Below the pieces are notes generated by a model, which saw only the letters and a list, made by a program, of their open reading frames with translations, searched no databases and was not told the origin of the DNA. The translations under genes and the position numbers were made by a program. DNA of 64,000 bases from Verrucomicrobiota bacterium (GTDB lineage Bacteria > Verrucomicrobiota > Verrucomicrobiia > Opitutales > Opitutaceae). Location: assembly GCA_016222805.1 (NCBI GenBank), contig JACRQG010000025.1, positions 1 to 64,000 on the forward strand, given 5' to 3'. This document shows, in pieces, positions 36,823 through 45,660 of this stretch; the stretch's first letter is position 1; each line of letters starts with the position of its first letter.

Positions 36823-37724
36823 ACGCCTCCCCGGTCCCGCGATTCGGTGAAACACCCTCGGTCCGCCGCCGGTTGCGGCGGGAGAACCTGGCCCGCTGGG
36901 TGTTTGGCGCCATGGCCGCGGCGATGGTGCTGCCGCTGGTCCTGATCGTGGGCTACCTGGTCGTGCGGGCCGCCCCGGCGCTCAGCCTCGAGTTCGTCCT
37001 CGACGTGCCGAAACGAGGGATGACCGAGGGCGGGATCTGGCCGGCGCTGATCGGCACGGTCTACCTGGTGTTTCTCTCCCTCCTCGTCTCCGCGCCGATC
37101 GGCATTCTCGCGGCGGTCTATCTCAATGAGTACGCCCGCGAAAACTGGTTCAATCGCGTGATCAACCTGGCGGTGATCAATCTCGCCGGCGTGCCGAGCA
37201 TCGTTCACGCCCTCTTCGGCCTCGGCGCCTTCGTCTACGCCGCCCAATTCGGCTATTCGATCATTTCCGCCGCGCTGACGCTCGCGATCATGACGCTGCC
37301 GGTGATTATCGCCAGCACACGCGAGGCCCTCGCCAGCGTGCCCCGCAGCTTCCGGGAAGCATGCTGGAATGTCGGCGCCACCCGTTGGCAGACCATCCGC
37401 AGCGTGGTGCTCCCGAACTCGATCAGCGGCATCCTCACCGGCGTCATCCTGCAGGTGAGCCGCGCCGCCGGCGAGACCGCCCCGGTCATGTTTACCGGGG
37501 TGGTCTTCTTCAAGGCCGTGCAGCGTGGCGACCTCCTGCCGTACTACTTGAACGAACAGTGCATGGCGCTCTCCATGCATCTCTACACCATTTCCACCCA
37601 GGTGCCGGGCGTGAAGGAGGCCATTCCCTTCGCCACCGCCGTGGTGCTGCTCACCCTGGTCATCGCCGTCAACGCCGCCGCGATCGCGCTGCGGGTCTAC
37701 CTTCGTTCCCGCAAGAAATGGTGA
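36819..37724 (+). CDS. pstA: phosphate ABC permease PstA (operon 1)
   Basis: A 301-residue membrane protein with [16 protein letters not shown] and the coupling segment ACWNVGATRWQTIRSVVLP characteristic of PstA. It partners PstC. The start is in an ATGA overlap with pstC. The stop lies inside the start region of the next gene (ATGGTGA), so the ATPase genes are translationally coupled. Confidence 0.95.
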   Translation: MNASPVPRFGETPSVRRRLRRENLARWVFGAMAAAMVLPLVLIVGYLVVRAAPALSLEFVLDVPKRGMTEGGIWPALIGTVYLVFLSLLVSAPIGILAAVYLNEYARENWFNRVINLAVINLAGVPSIVHALFGLGAFVYAAQFGYSIISAALTLAIMTLPVIIASTREALASVPRSFREACWNVGATRWQTIRSVVLPNSISGILTGVILQVSRAAGETAPVMFTGVVFFKAVQRGDLLPYYLNEQCMALSMHLYTISTQVPGVKEAIPFATAVVLLTLVIAVNAAAIALRVYLRSRKKW

Positions 37725-38491
37725 CCACTCCTTCCCGGACCAAGCAGATCGAGGTGGTCGACCTGCGCCTCTCGTATGGCCTGAAAGAGGTCATTCGCGG
37801 GATTTCGTTCGCCGTCCACCCCAACGAGATCCTCGGGGTGATCGGGCCGGCCCAATCGGGCAAGACCTCCCTCTTGCGTTGCATCAACCGCACGATCGAC
37901 TTCACGCCCGACAGCCATGTCTCGGGCACCATCACCATCGACGGGGAGGACGTGTATCGCACGGGCAACGTCTACACCCTGCGCCGGAAGATCGGCATGG
38001 TCGCACCCCTGCCCGTCGGCCTGCCGCTTTCCATCTACGACAATGTCGCCTTCGCCCCGCGCTGCGCCGGTCTCTCCCGCCGGGGCGAACTCGACTCCAT
38101 CGTCGAGCAGTGCCTGCGCCAGGCCGCCCTGTGGGACGAGGTGAAGGACCGGCTCGACAGTCTCGGCACCAAGCTCTCCGGCGGCCAGCAGCAGCGTCTC
38201 ACCATCGCCCGCGCACTGTCGCATCAGCCCGAAATCCTGTGCCTGGACGAATTCAGCATCGCCATCGACCCGGTCACGACCATGCGGATCGAGGACGTGC
38301 TCAAGGAACTGCGCCGGCACATGACGATCATCCTCGTCACCAATCTCACGCAACAGGCCCGCCGCCTTGCCGACCGCACGATGTTCCTCTGGAAAGGGGA
38401 GATTGTGGAACTCGACCGGACCGAGGTGATCTTCAGCGAGAGTCCGCGCGACCGCCGGACGCGGGAATATGTGGAGGGGATTTTTGGATGA
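37718..38491 (+). CDS. pstB: PstB-like ATPase 1 with lost Q-loop and H-loop
   Basis: A 257-residue ABC ATPase of the PstB family. Walker A (GPAQSGKT, 43-50), signature LSGGQ (153-157) and Walker B with catalytic Glu (LCLDEF, 177-178) are present. The Q-loop Gln is replaced (MVAPLP in place of VFQKPN, about 97). The H-loop His is Asn209 (VTNLTQQA in place of VTHNMQQA). Such a subunit could bind ATP and supply a good signature but should hydrolyse poorly at its own Walker site. The next gene has the opposite pattern, which suggests that they form a heterodimer. Confidence 0.9.
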   Translation: MVTTPSRTKQIEVVDLRLSYGLKEVIRGISFAVHPNEILGVIGPAQSGKTSLLRCINRTIDFTPDSHVSGTITIDGEDVYRTGNVYTLRRKIGMVAPLPVGLPLSIYDNVAFAPRCAGLSRRGELDSIVEQCLRQAALWDEVKDRLDSLGTKLSGGQQQRLTIARALSHQPEILCLDEFSIAIDPVTTMRIEDVLKELRRHMTIILVTNLTQQARRLADRTMFLWKGEIVELDRTEVIFSESPRDRRTREYVEGIFG

Positions 38492-39261
38492 GCGACCCGG
38501 CCACTCCCAGCATCGTCACGCGCGACCTCAACCTGTGGTACGGGAAGTTCCAGGCGCTGCGCGGGGTCAGCCTCGACATCAAGCACGGACTCATCACCTC
38601 CCTCATCGGCCCCTCGGGCTGCGGCAAGACGACCCTTCTCCGCTGCTTCAACCGCGTCAATGAACGCTACGGCTATGTGACGACCACCGGGGAGATCCGC
38701 GTGCTGGAAAAGAACATCTACGATCCGGATGTTTCCCTGATCGAGTTGCGAAGGTCCGTCGGCATGGTGTTCCAGCGGCCCAACCCGCTGCCCCTCTCCG
38801 TCTACGAGAATGTGGTGTTCGGCCTCCGGGTCCACTCGGATTCCCCGCCGACGCGGGCGACGCTGAACGAGGCGGTGGAAAAGGCACTCCGCGAGGTGAA
38901 CCTCTGGCAGGATCTAAAGGATCGCCTGCACCAGCGAGCGACCACGCTGCAGCTGGAGCAGCAACAAAAGCTCTGCATCGCCCGCCTTCTGCCGCTCAAG
39001 CCTGAGATCATCCTGATGGACGAACCCTGCTCCGCCCTCGACGTCGAGGGCACCGCCGCCATCGAGGAGCTGATGTTTTCCCTCAAGGGCAAGTATACCA
39101 TCGTCATCGTGACCCACAACATGGCCCAGGCCCGGCGCGCCAGCGACGAGTGCATTTTCATGTTGCTGGGCCAGAGGATCGAGCACCGGCGCACAGAGGA
39201 CCTGTTCATCGCTCCGGAAAACCCCAAGACCGCCGAGTACATCGAAGGGCGCTACGGTTGA
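38488..39261 (+). CDS. pstB: PstB-like ATPase 2 with lost signature motif
   Basis: A 257-residue PstB-family ATPase. It has a canonical Walker A (GPSGCGKT, 41-48), Q-loop (VFQRPNP, Gln96), Walker B ([10 protein letters not shown]) and H-loop His210 (VTHNMAQA). The signature is LQLEQ (154-158) instead of LSGGQ. It overlaps PstB-like 1 by 4 bp. Paired with that protein, its intact Walker/Q/H set would face the intact LSGGQ of the partner, giving one good and one degenerate ATP site, as in known asymmetric ABC transporters. The pairing is inference. Confidence 0.9.
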   Translation: MSDPATPSIVTRDLNLWYGKFQALRGVSLDIKHGLITSLIGPSGCGKTTLLRCFNRVNERYGYVTTTGEIRVLEKNIYDPDVSLIELRRSVGMVFQRPNPLPLSVYENVVFGLRVHSDSPPTRATLNEAVEKALREVNLWQDLKDRLHQRATTLQLEQQQKLCIARLLPLKPEIILMDEPCSALDVEGTAAIEELMFSLKGKYTIVIVTHNMAQARRASDECIFMLLGQRIEHRRTEDLFIAPENPKTAEYIEGRYG

Positions 39262-39339
39262 CGAGACGGGGTGGCAGGCCCTGGGGGCGCCTTTCCCGGA
39301 TGGCGTTGTCTTTTTCCCGTGCCGCCCGGACGCGGCGAT

Positions 39340-39374
39340 CCCCGGGGCCGGCCTCATCGCGGCCGGCTACAACC
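39340..39374. repeat. core fragment of the 108-bp palindromic element
   Basis: A 35-bp stretch in the 187-bp gap after the second pstB matches the central part of the MITE-like element (CCCCGGGGCCGGCC through GGCTACAACC). Neither terminal inverted repeat nor a target duplication is visible, so it is a remnant. Its hairpin potential at the end of the Pst operon could help end transcription (inference). Confidence 0.6.
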
Positions 39375-39448
39375 GTGAGGAGTGGCCTTCGCCGCGCGCA
39401 CCCCATCTGGCGCCTCGACGCGCCCGACGGGGCCTTCATAGTGGACGC

Positions 39449-41044
39449 GTGGATTTCGCCGGTATCCCTCGCCCCCTGGTCCACCGCGCCTCCCGCTGGG
39501 GGCCCGGCCGCCATTGGCTCCTTCTGCCTTGGCTGGTCCTGGCCCTGCCCGCCCAAGACGGAGTCTACTCTGGTCCGTCGTTCCCCGACCAGTCCCGCGC
39601 CGTCAGCCGGATGAGCGAGCGCGTCCCGATCTTCTTTCCGCCGGTTCCTCCGCCCCTGGGCCGGGCCCTGCCCCGGGGGACACCGGCCGCCGGCCGTCTC
39701 GCGGCCCCGCTGGAGATGGCCGCCTACGTCAACGAGCCGTTCTACCCGCCGCTCGCCACGCGCCTCGCGACCAAGACCCTTCCTGCCAAACTCCAGGCCC
39801 GCCTGCAGGCCTATCGCACGGACAAGCAGGCAAGGCAGCGGGAACTGCGCGAGGAACTGGAGCGCGCGCGCGGGCTGCCCGCCGCCGACCGGGAGGCGGC
39901 GCTGGCCGAAGTTGCCCGCCGGCAGGCGCCGACCCTGGCGGCCCTCGAGGCCACGGCGGAGCAACTGCGGCGCGATCTGATCGTCGCCGACCAGTCCTGG
40001 GGCGCCTTGCGCCAGTGGCGCCTGGGCGATCGCGAGCAGCGGGGCTACTCGCCCCTCGAGATTGCCCAGGTGATGCGCGCCTCCGCCTACTACCAGGACG
40101 GCCTGCTGCCGGCCCAGCGCCGGCTCCTGCGCGAGATTTCCCTGGAACTGCAGCTGGCCGGCGAGAACGCCGAGGCGGCGGCCGCCAACCAGCCGTTTCT
40201 GTTCTTTCCGCCGGAACCCGCCCGCGTGCTGCTGCCCGACGACATCCCGGCCGACGTTTCCGCCAAGATCGCGGTCTACCAGTCGCGCAAGTCGGCGCTG
40301 AAAAAGGAACTCTACGACGGCGTGTACCGCCACGACAGCCAGAGCTTCGCCTTCTTCCGCGGCAATACCCTGAAGGCACTAGCGGCGAGCCAGGCCCCGC
40401 GCCTCGCCGAACTGGAGAGCCTCGCCGAAGACATTCGCCGCGGTCTCGCTGGAGTGCCGGAGACCGTCCCTCTGGTCGAACGCACACCCCTGCCGCCGGT
40501 GCTCCACCAACGGGTCGCGGCCCTGCTCGGCGACGTGGGCGCGGCCCAACGCGAGGCCGCGGATCGGGTCGAGGCACTCCTGGCGGCGGCCCGCGACCTG
40601 CCGATGCAGGCCACCTACCGCTTCGAGACCGACGGCCTCAAGTTCCTGGTGATTCCCAGTCGCGCCGGCCGCGGCGGGGCTGTCCCCAGCCCGGAGCAGA
40701 CGGCCCAGATCCAGGCCCTGAGCGAGAAGATCTCCGCCGTGGCCGCGGACTACGGCCGCCGACTCTCCACGCTGCTCGAGGAGCGGGACGCGATCCGCGC
40801 GGAGACCGGACGCGCCCTCCGCCTCGAACGCGCCGAGCGCATCGACCAGGCGATCAACACCGCCATGCGCGTGGCCACGGCGCGCGAAACGGCCAGCGTC
40901 TATCGCGATTACCGGGTCGCCCTGTTCCAACCCGGCCTCTCCCCCGAACAGCGCCGGCTCCTCTTCGACGGCGTGATGGAGCAGCTCGAGCTGCCGCTGC
41001 CGCGCGGTGAACTCCAGCCGGTCTATCGCGCGCCGACGTGGTGA
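39449..41044 (+). CDS. predicted secreted coiled-coil protein of unknown function
   Basis: I do not recognise the family. The 531-residue protein begins with an N-terminal signal-like segment (WLLLPWLVLALPAQDG), followed by a Pro-rich stretch and FYPPLATRLAT. Long Ala/Glu/Arg/Leu-rich helices with coiled-coil character fill most of the rest (about 105-230 and 270-510). No catalytic motif is evident. The start is taken as GTG 39449, since no ATG precedes the signal segment. It sits between the convergent ends of the two Pst operons, 187 bp after pstB 2, and may be co-transcribed with it. Confidence 0.75.
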   Translation: MDFAGIPRPLVHRASRWGPGRHWLLLPWLVLALPAQDGVYSGPSFPDQSRAVSRMSERVPIFFPPVPPPLGRALPRGTPAAGRLAAPLEMAAYVNEPFYPPLATRLATKTLPAKLQARLQAYRTDKQARQRELREELERARGLPAADREAALAEVARRQAPTLAALEATAEQLRRDLIVADQSWGALRQWRLGDREQRGYSPLEIAQVMRASAYYQDGLLPAQRRLLREISLELQLAGENAEAAAANQPFLFFPPEPARVLLPDDIPADVSAKIAVYQSRKSALKKELYDGVYRHDSQSFAFFRGNTLKALAASQAPRLAELESLAEDIRRGLAGVPETVPLVERTPLPPVLHQRVAALLGDVGAAQREAADRVEALLAAARDLPMQATYRFETDGLKFLVIPSRAGRGGAVPSPEQTAQIQALSEKISAVAADYGRRLSTLLEERDAIRAETGRALRLERAERIDQAINTAMRVATARETASVYRDYRVALFQPGLSPEQRRLLFDGVMEQLELPLPRGELQPVYRAPTW

Positions 41045-41081
41045 GCCCGTGGGCGGTCCCCGTCCTCCCGGCCTGCACCCG

Positions 41082-42311
41082 TCACGGAACCGTCGAAACG
41101 GGATTCAGCGTCGGATCCTGCTTCCGCTCGGCGCCGGGGCGGCTGAGGGTGAAGAAGAACTCCGCCCCCTGGCCGGCGGTGCTCTCGACCCGCACGTCTC
41201 CGCCGTGGGCCTGGACGACGTTCTTCACGATTGCCAGCCCCAGGCCGGTGCCGCCCTGCTCGCGCGAGCGCGCCTTGTCGACCCGATAGAACCGCTCGAA
41301 CACCCGCGCCAGCGCCTCGGGCGGAATGCCCGCGCCGTTGTCGCGCACCGACATCTCCACCAGGGAGCTGCCCATCGCCCGGCCGCGCACGGACACCAGC
41401 CCGCCCTCGCGGCCATACTTGATCGCGTTGTCGATCAGGTTGGCCAGCACCTGGCGCAGGCGATCCGGATCCGCCAGCGCCCGCAGGTCCCCCGGCACTT
41501 CGTTGACCAGCGTCACCGCGCGCGCCTGCGCAATCAAGGCCGCGTCGTCGAGTGCTTCCTGGGCCGCGTCCCGCATCATGACCGGCCGGAGGTTGAGTTC
41601 CACCCGCCCGGAATCGAGTCGGGCCAACAGCAACAGATCGTCCAGCAGCAGCGTCAGCCGGTTGGCATTCTTGTCGATGATCTCGAGGAAGCGCGACGTC
41701 ACCGCCGGGTCATGCCGGCCCCCGTCGAGCAGGGTTTCGGCGGCGCTCTTCACCAACGAAAGCGGCGTGCGCAATTCGTGGCTGACATTGGCCACGAACT
41801 CCTGGCGCACGGCCTCGAGGCGGCGCAACGCCGTCAAATCGTGAAACACCAGAATGGCGCCATCCGGGGTCCCGCCGGCCCCGCGCAGGGCGAGGGCGTT
41901 CACCTCGAAGTACCGCGTCTCGGTCACTCCATCGATGCGCAATTCGTGGTTGAGCACCTCGGGCTCGCGGGTAAGCCGCGTCACGATCGCCGCGACCTCA
42001 TGGTGCCGGGTCGCCTCCAGCACCGTGCGCCCCTGGGCCGGCGGCGTGAATTGGAACAAGGTCCCGGCCGCGCGGTTGGCGAGCCGGATCCGGCCGGCCG
42101 CATCGACCACCAGGATTCCCTCGACCATCCGATCAAACAGGGCGGCGGTTCGCTCGGACTGGGCGTGGAGTTCCACTTCGCGCTGCGCCCGTTGTTCCGC
42201 CAGTTCGCCCGCCAGCCGGTTGCGCTCCGTCCGCGCCCGGCGCAGCCGCCAGGCGGCCCAGGCCGCGAGGGCCACCAGGGCCAAGCCGAGCAGGAATTCG
42301 AGCAGGCTCAT
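41082..42311 (-). CDS. phoR: phosphate-regulon sensor kinase PhoR
   Basis: A 409-residue kinase with one N-terminal membrane helix (5-22), a charged segment, a PAS domain (about 60-170), HisKA with FVANVSHELRTPLS and a HATPase domain ([27 protein letters not shown]). This is the PhoR layout, in which PAS senses the state of Pst through PhoU. It is the last gene of the second phosphate operon and overlaps phoB by 4 bp. Confidence 0.94.
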   Translation of the reverse strand: MSLLEFLLGLALVALAAWAAWRLRRARTERNRLAGELAEQRAQREVELHAQSERTAALFDRMVEGILVVDAAGRIRLANRAAGTLFQFTPPAQGRTVLEATRHHEVAAIVTRLTREPEVLNHELRIDGVTETRYFEVNALALRGAGGTPDGAILVFHDLTALRRLEAVRQEFVANVSHELRTPLSLVKSAAETLLDGGRHDPAVTSRFLEIIDKNANRLTLLLDDLLLLARLDSGRVELNLRPVMMRDAAQEALDDAALIAQARAVTLVNEVPGDLRALADPDRLRQVLANLIDNAIKYGREGGLVSVRGRAMGSSLVEMSVRDNGAGIPPEALARVFERFYRVDKARSREQGGTGLGLAIVKNVVQAHGGDVRVESTAGQGAEFFFTLSRPGAERKQDPTLNPVSTVP

Positions 42312-42994
42312 TCGTCCGCGGCAAAGCGGTAGCCGACCCCGCGAATCGTCTCCAGATAATCCGCCGCCGGCCCAATCTTCTCCCGCAGCCGGCGCATGTG
42401 GGTGTCCACCGTCCGGCTGTCGATCGGATTCTCGTAGCCCCAGACATCCTGCAGCAGGCGCTCCCGCGTCTGCACCCGGCCGCGCCGGCGGGCGAGCACC
42501 TCCAGCAGGCGGAATTCGGTGGCCGTGAGTTCGACCGGCGCGCCCGCCACCTTCACCCGGTGATGCGGCACATCGATGTCCAGTACGCCGAACCGGAGCT
42601 GCGCCACGGCTTCCTCCGCGGTCTTGGCCCGCGCCAGGAGCTTGCGGATGCGCAGCACGAGCTCCCGCGGGCTAAAAGGCTTGGTCACGTAATCGTCTGC
42701 GCCGAGCTCCAGGCCGAGCACCCGGTCCATCTCCGCCGCCCGCGCCGTGAGCATGATAATCGGGATGCCGGCCGTGCCCGGATCCCGGCGGAGGATCTTA
42801 CACACCTCCAACCCGTCCACCTCCGGCAGCATCAGGTCGAGCAGGATCAACGCCGGACGCTCGTCCCGCGCCAGAGCCAGGGCCCGCGTACCATCCTTGG
42901 CCAGCAGCGGCGCGAACCCGGCCTCCTTCAGCTTGAAGGCCAGCACCTCCAGGGCATCGGGCTCGTCGTCAACGACCAGGATCTTCGGTTTCAT
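42308..42994 (-). CDS. phoB: phosphate-regulon response regulator PhoB
   Basis: A 228-residue OmpR-family regulator. The receiver has LVVDDEPDALE, acceptor Asp in LILLDLMLPEVDG and Lys in YVTKPFSPRE. The winged-helix output has ELTATEFRLLEVL and ENPIDSRTVDTHMRRLREKIG, as in PhoB. It should bind PHO boxes such as those proposed at 49534-49562 and 55832-55849. Its start overlaps the phoU end by 26 bp, and its end overlaps phoR by 4 bp. Confidence 0.95.
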   Translation of the reverse strand: MKPKILVVDDEPDALEVLAFKLKEAGFAPLLAKDGTRALALARDERPALILLDLMLPEVDGLEVCKILRRDPGTAGIPIIMLTARAAEMDRVLGLELGADDYVTKPFSPRELVLRIRKLLARAKTAEEAVAQLRFGVLDIDVPHHRVKVAGAPVELTATEFRLLEVLARRRGRVQTRERLLQDVWGYENPIDSRTVDTHMRRLREKIGPAADYLETIRGVGYRFAADE

Positions 42995-43658
42995 TTGTCG
43001 TGCTGTGCTTCAATTCGGAATGCCGGATGTCCTTCGCCTCGTAGAGGTAGACCACCTCCTCCGCCACGTTGGTGGCGTGGTCGGCGATGCGCTCGATCGC
43101 CTTGGAGATGACCATCAGGTGCAGGCAGCGGGTGATCGTCGTGGGGCGCTCCACCATGTAGCTGGAGAGTTCGCGGTGTAGCTGCCGGTTGAGATCATCG
43201 ACATCCCGATCGCGCGGCACCACCCCCCGCGCCCGCTCCGGGTCCCGGTTGATGAACGCGGTGATGGCATCGCGCAGCATCTCCAGCGACATCGTCGCCA
43301 TCCGGGGCAGGTCGACGTACGGCTTGAGCTGGGGCTCCGCGTTCAGCTCGATGACCCGCCGGGAGATCGTCACCGCCTCGTCTCCCACCCGCTCGAGATT
43401 CTGCGAGATCTTCATCGCCACCGTGATCAGACGCAGGTCGGTCGCGAGCGGCGCCTTGGCCAGCAGGTGAATGGCGGTGTCGTCAATCTCCACCTCCAGC
43501 CGGTCGAGTGTGGAGTCGTCATCCTGCACCGCGCGCGCCAGCCCCTCGTCCCGCTCCACCAGCGCCCGCATCGCCCGCGTGACGGCGGACTCCGCGTGGC
43601 TGGCCATGGCGAGCAGGCTGTCCTTCAGTTGGGAAAGTTCCTCAGCGTAGTGGGTCAT
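42969..43658 (-). CDS. phoU: phosphate signalling protein PhoU (operon 2)
   Basis: A 229-residue PhoU of normal length with the two metal-binding helical repeats (NLERVGDEAVTISR and AIERIADHATNVAEE). It is thought to relay the state of the Pst transporter to PhoR. The ATG at 43658 begins the typical MTHYAEEL N-terminus. It lies 69 bp after pstB and overlaps phoB. Unlike the first-operon PhoU it has no extra domain, only a short charged C-terminal tail. Confidence 0.95.
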   Translation of the reverse strand: MTHYAEELSQLKDSLLAMASHAESAVTRAMRALVERDEGLARAVQDDDSTLDRLEVEIDDTAIHLLAKAPLATDLRLITVAMKISQNLERVGDEAVTISRRVIELNAEPQLKPYVDLPRMATMSLEMLRDAITAFINRDPERARGVVPRDRDVDDLNRQLHRELSSYMVERPTTITRCLHLMVISKAIERIADHATNVAEEVVYLYEAKDIRHSELKHSTTNETEDPGR

Positions 43659-43727
43659 GACAATCGGGCGTCGGGAATCAGTGGTCAATAATCGGTGGTC
43701 AGTGGCCGGCGGGTCCTGCGGACCGGC

Positions 43728-44597
43728 CTAGCCAAACCGCCCGGAGACGTAGGCCTCGGTCTGCGGGTTGGCCGGGTTGGTGAAGATGTCGCGGGTGTCG
43801 GCGTACTCGATCAGCCGCCCCAGGTAAAAGAACGCGGTGCGATCGGAGCAGCGGGCGGCCTGCTGCATGTTGTGGGTCACGATCACGATGCAGTATTTTG
43901 AGCGCAAATCCTGAATCAGCTCTTCCACCTTGGCGGTCGCGACCGGATCCAGGGCGGAGCAGGGTTCGTCCATCAGGATCACCTCCGGCTCGACGGCGAT
44001 CGCCCGCGCGATGCACAGCCGCTGCTGCTGCCCGCCGGAGAGCCCCAGGCCGCTCTCGTGCAGCCGATCCTTCACCTCTTCCCACAGGGCCGCGCCCCGC
44101 AGGGACCTCTCCACCACTTCGTCGAGCCGGGCCTTGTCCTTCACACCCTGCAGGCGGAGCCCGTAGGTGATGTTCTCGTAGATCGACTTGGGAAAGGGAT
44201 TCGACTTCTGAAAAACCATGCCGACGCGTTTGCGCAGTTCGATCACATCGACGTCGGGCTGGTTGATGTCCACGCCGTGCACCCGGATCCGACCGCGGCC
44301 GACCCGCGTGCCGTCGATCAAATCGTTCATCCGGTTGAGACAGCGCAAGAGGGTGGACTTGCCGCAGCCGGAGGGCCCGATGAAGGCGGTGACCCGATGG
44401 TGATCGATGGACAGACTGATGTCGTGCAACGCCTGTGAGGCGCCGTAGTAGAAATCGAGGTTCTCGATGTCGATGACCGGATGGGTGGTGGGAACTGCGC
44501 CCGCCTGGGTCGGTGCGGTGGCGCCCGGCGCGGTCGCCGGCCGGCGGAGGGAAGCCGGGCCGGCTGGGCCCGGTGAAGTGGCGGCGGGGGGTTCCAT
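43728..44597 (-). CDS. pstB: phosphate ABC ATPase PstB (operon 2)
   Basis: A 289-residue ATPase with all canonical motifs: Walker A GPSGCGKS (74-81), Q-loop VFQKSNPFP, signature LSGGQQQR, Walker [11 protein letters not shown] and H-loop VTHNMQQA. About 40 Pro/Ala-rich residues precede the conserved domain, an unusual extension. The start is uncertain. The ATG at 44597 is listed, but an in-frame ATG at 44624 lies inside the pstA stop region, the same arrangement as in the first operon. Confidence 0.93.
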   Translation of the reverse strand: MEPPAATSPGPAGPASLRRPATAPGATAPTQAGAVPTTHPVIDIENLDFYYGASQALHDISLSIDHHRVTAFIGPSGCGKSTLLRCLNRMNDLIDGTRVGRGRIRVHGVDINQPDVDVIELRKRVGMVFQKSNPFPKSIYENITYGLRLQGVKDKARLDEVVERSLRGAALWEEVKDRLHESGLGLSGGQQQRLCIARAIAVEPEVILMDEPCSALDPVATAKVEELIQDLRSKYCIVIVTHNMQQAARCSDRTAFFYLGRLIEYADTRDIFTNPANPQTEAYVSGRFG

Positions 44598-44617
44598 GAG
44601 CACGGGGGAGGGAAATC

Positions 44618-45658
44618 CTACCATTTGTAGCGATTGCGGAGGTGAGAGCGCAGGAGGATCGAGCTCGTGGCGATGAGCGCGACGATGGCCAGGAAGACAA
44701 AGGCGGTCCCGTACTGCACCTTCTCCGTGTATTCGTTTTGCGGGATCTTCGAGCTGACCACGTAGATGTGATAGGGCAGCGCCATCACCCCCTGAAAGAA
44801 GAAATCCAGGCTGCGCTCCACGTCCCACGGGAGCTTGTCCCGCACGACATACGCGGCGGTGAACATGATCGGGGCGGTCTCCCCAGCCACGCGGGCAATG
44901 CCGAGGATGGAGGAGGTGAGGATGCCGGGCATCGCATACGGCAGCACGTTCTTGCGGATAGTCTGCCACTTGGTCGCCCCGAGCGCGAGCGAACCCTCGC
45001 GAAAACCGCGGGGCACGGCTTTGAGCGACTCTTCGCTGGCGGTGATCACCACGGGCAGCACCATGAACGCGAGGGTGAACCAGCCGGCGAGGAGCGAGAC
45101 GTTCCAACCGAAGAAAATCACGAACATGCCGAAGCCGAAGAGACCGAAGACGATTGATGGCACGCCGGCGAGGTTGAGGATCGCGAGGCGCACGAAGCGG
45201 ATGAACCGCCCATCCCGGGCGTATTCGTTGAGGTAGATCGCGGCGCACACGCCGAGGAGGAGCGCAATCGCCATCGAGCCGATCACGAGCAGCACCGTGC
45301 CCACGATGCAGGGAAAGATGCCCCCCGCGGAGTAGACATAGCTCTCGGTCTTCACCTTGGCCGCCTCCGGATTTCGCTCCCGGAACTCCCGGAATTCCCG
45401 ATCCCCCATTTCCACCTTCCGCCCCTGCCACTCGAACACATACAGCGACTCGGGGGCTTCGGTCAGGAAGGTGAAATTCACGAACGGCGCGCGCGCCTGA
45501 AAGACGGTGGCCCCGCCCTTGAAGAAGATGTTCGCGAAGACCGCCAGGCCGCAGGCCAGCACGAAGTAGGTCGCCAGTCGGAACGCCCAGAAGATCACCC
45601 CCTCGATCCGACGGGCCGGCTGGGAATGGGAGCGGAAGGGGTGCAGGGAGGCGCTCAT
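44618..45658 (-). CDS. pstA: phosphate ABC permease PstA (operon 2)
   Basis: A 346-residue membrane protein with PstA landmarks [16 protein letters not shown] and [19 protein letters not shown]. It is about 45 residues longer than the first-operon PstA. The extra length lies between the first membrane helix and the core (about 50-100) and is hydrophilic. It lies 2 bp after pstC. Together with PstC of the same operon, which also has an insertion, it may form an enlarged periplasmic face (inference). Confidence 0.94.
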   Translation of the reverse strand: MSASLHPFRSHSQPARRIEGVIFWAFRLATYFVLACGLAVFANIFFKGGATVFQARAPFVNFTFLTEAPESLYVFEWQGRKVEMGDREFREFRERNPEAAKVKTESYVYSAGGIFPCIVGTVLLVIGSMAIALLLGVCAAIYLNEYARDGRFIRFVRLAILNLAGVPSIVFGLFGFGMFVIFFGWNVSLLAGWFTLAFMVLPVVITASEESLKAVPRGFREGSLALGATKWQTIRKNVLPYAMPGILTSSILGIARVAGETAPIMFTAAYVVRDKLPWDVERSLDFFFQGVMALPYHIYVVSSKIPQNEYTEKVQYGTAFVFLAIVALIATSSILLRSHLRNRYKW

Positions 45659-45660
45659 GC

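Noticed and set aside
34882-36855. 657-residue open frame on the minus strand
   Set aside because: Antisense to pstS and pstC of operon 1, with no recognisable domain.
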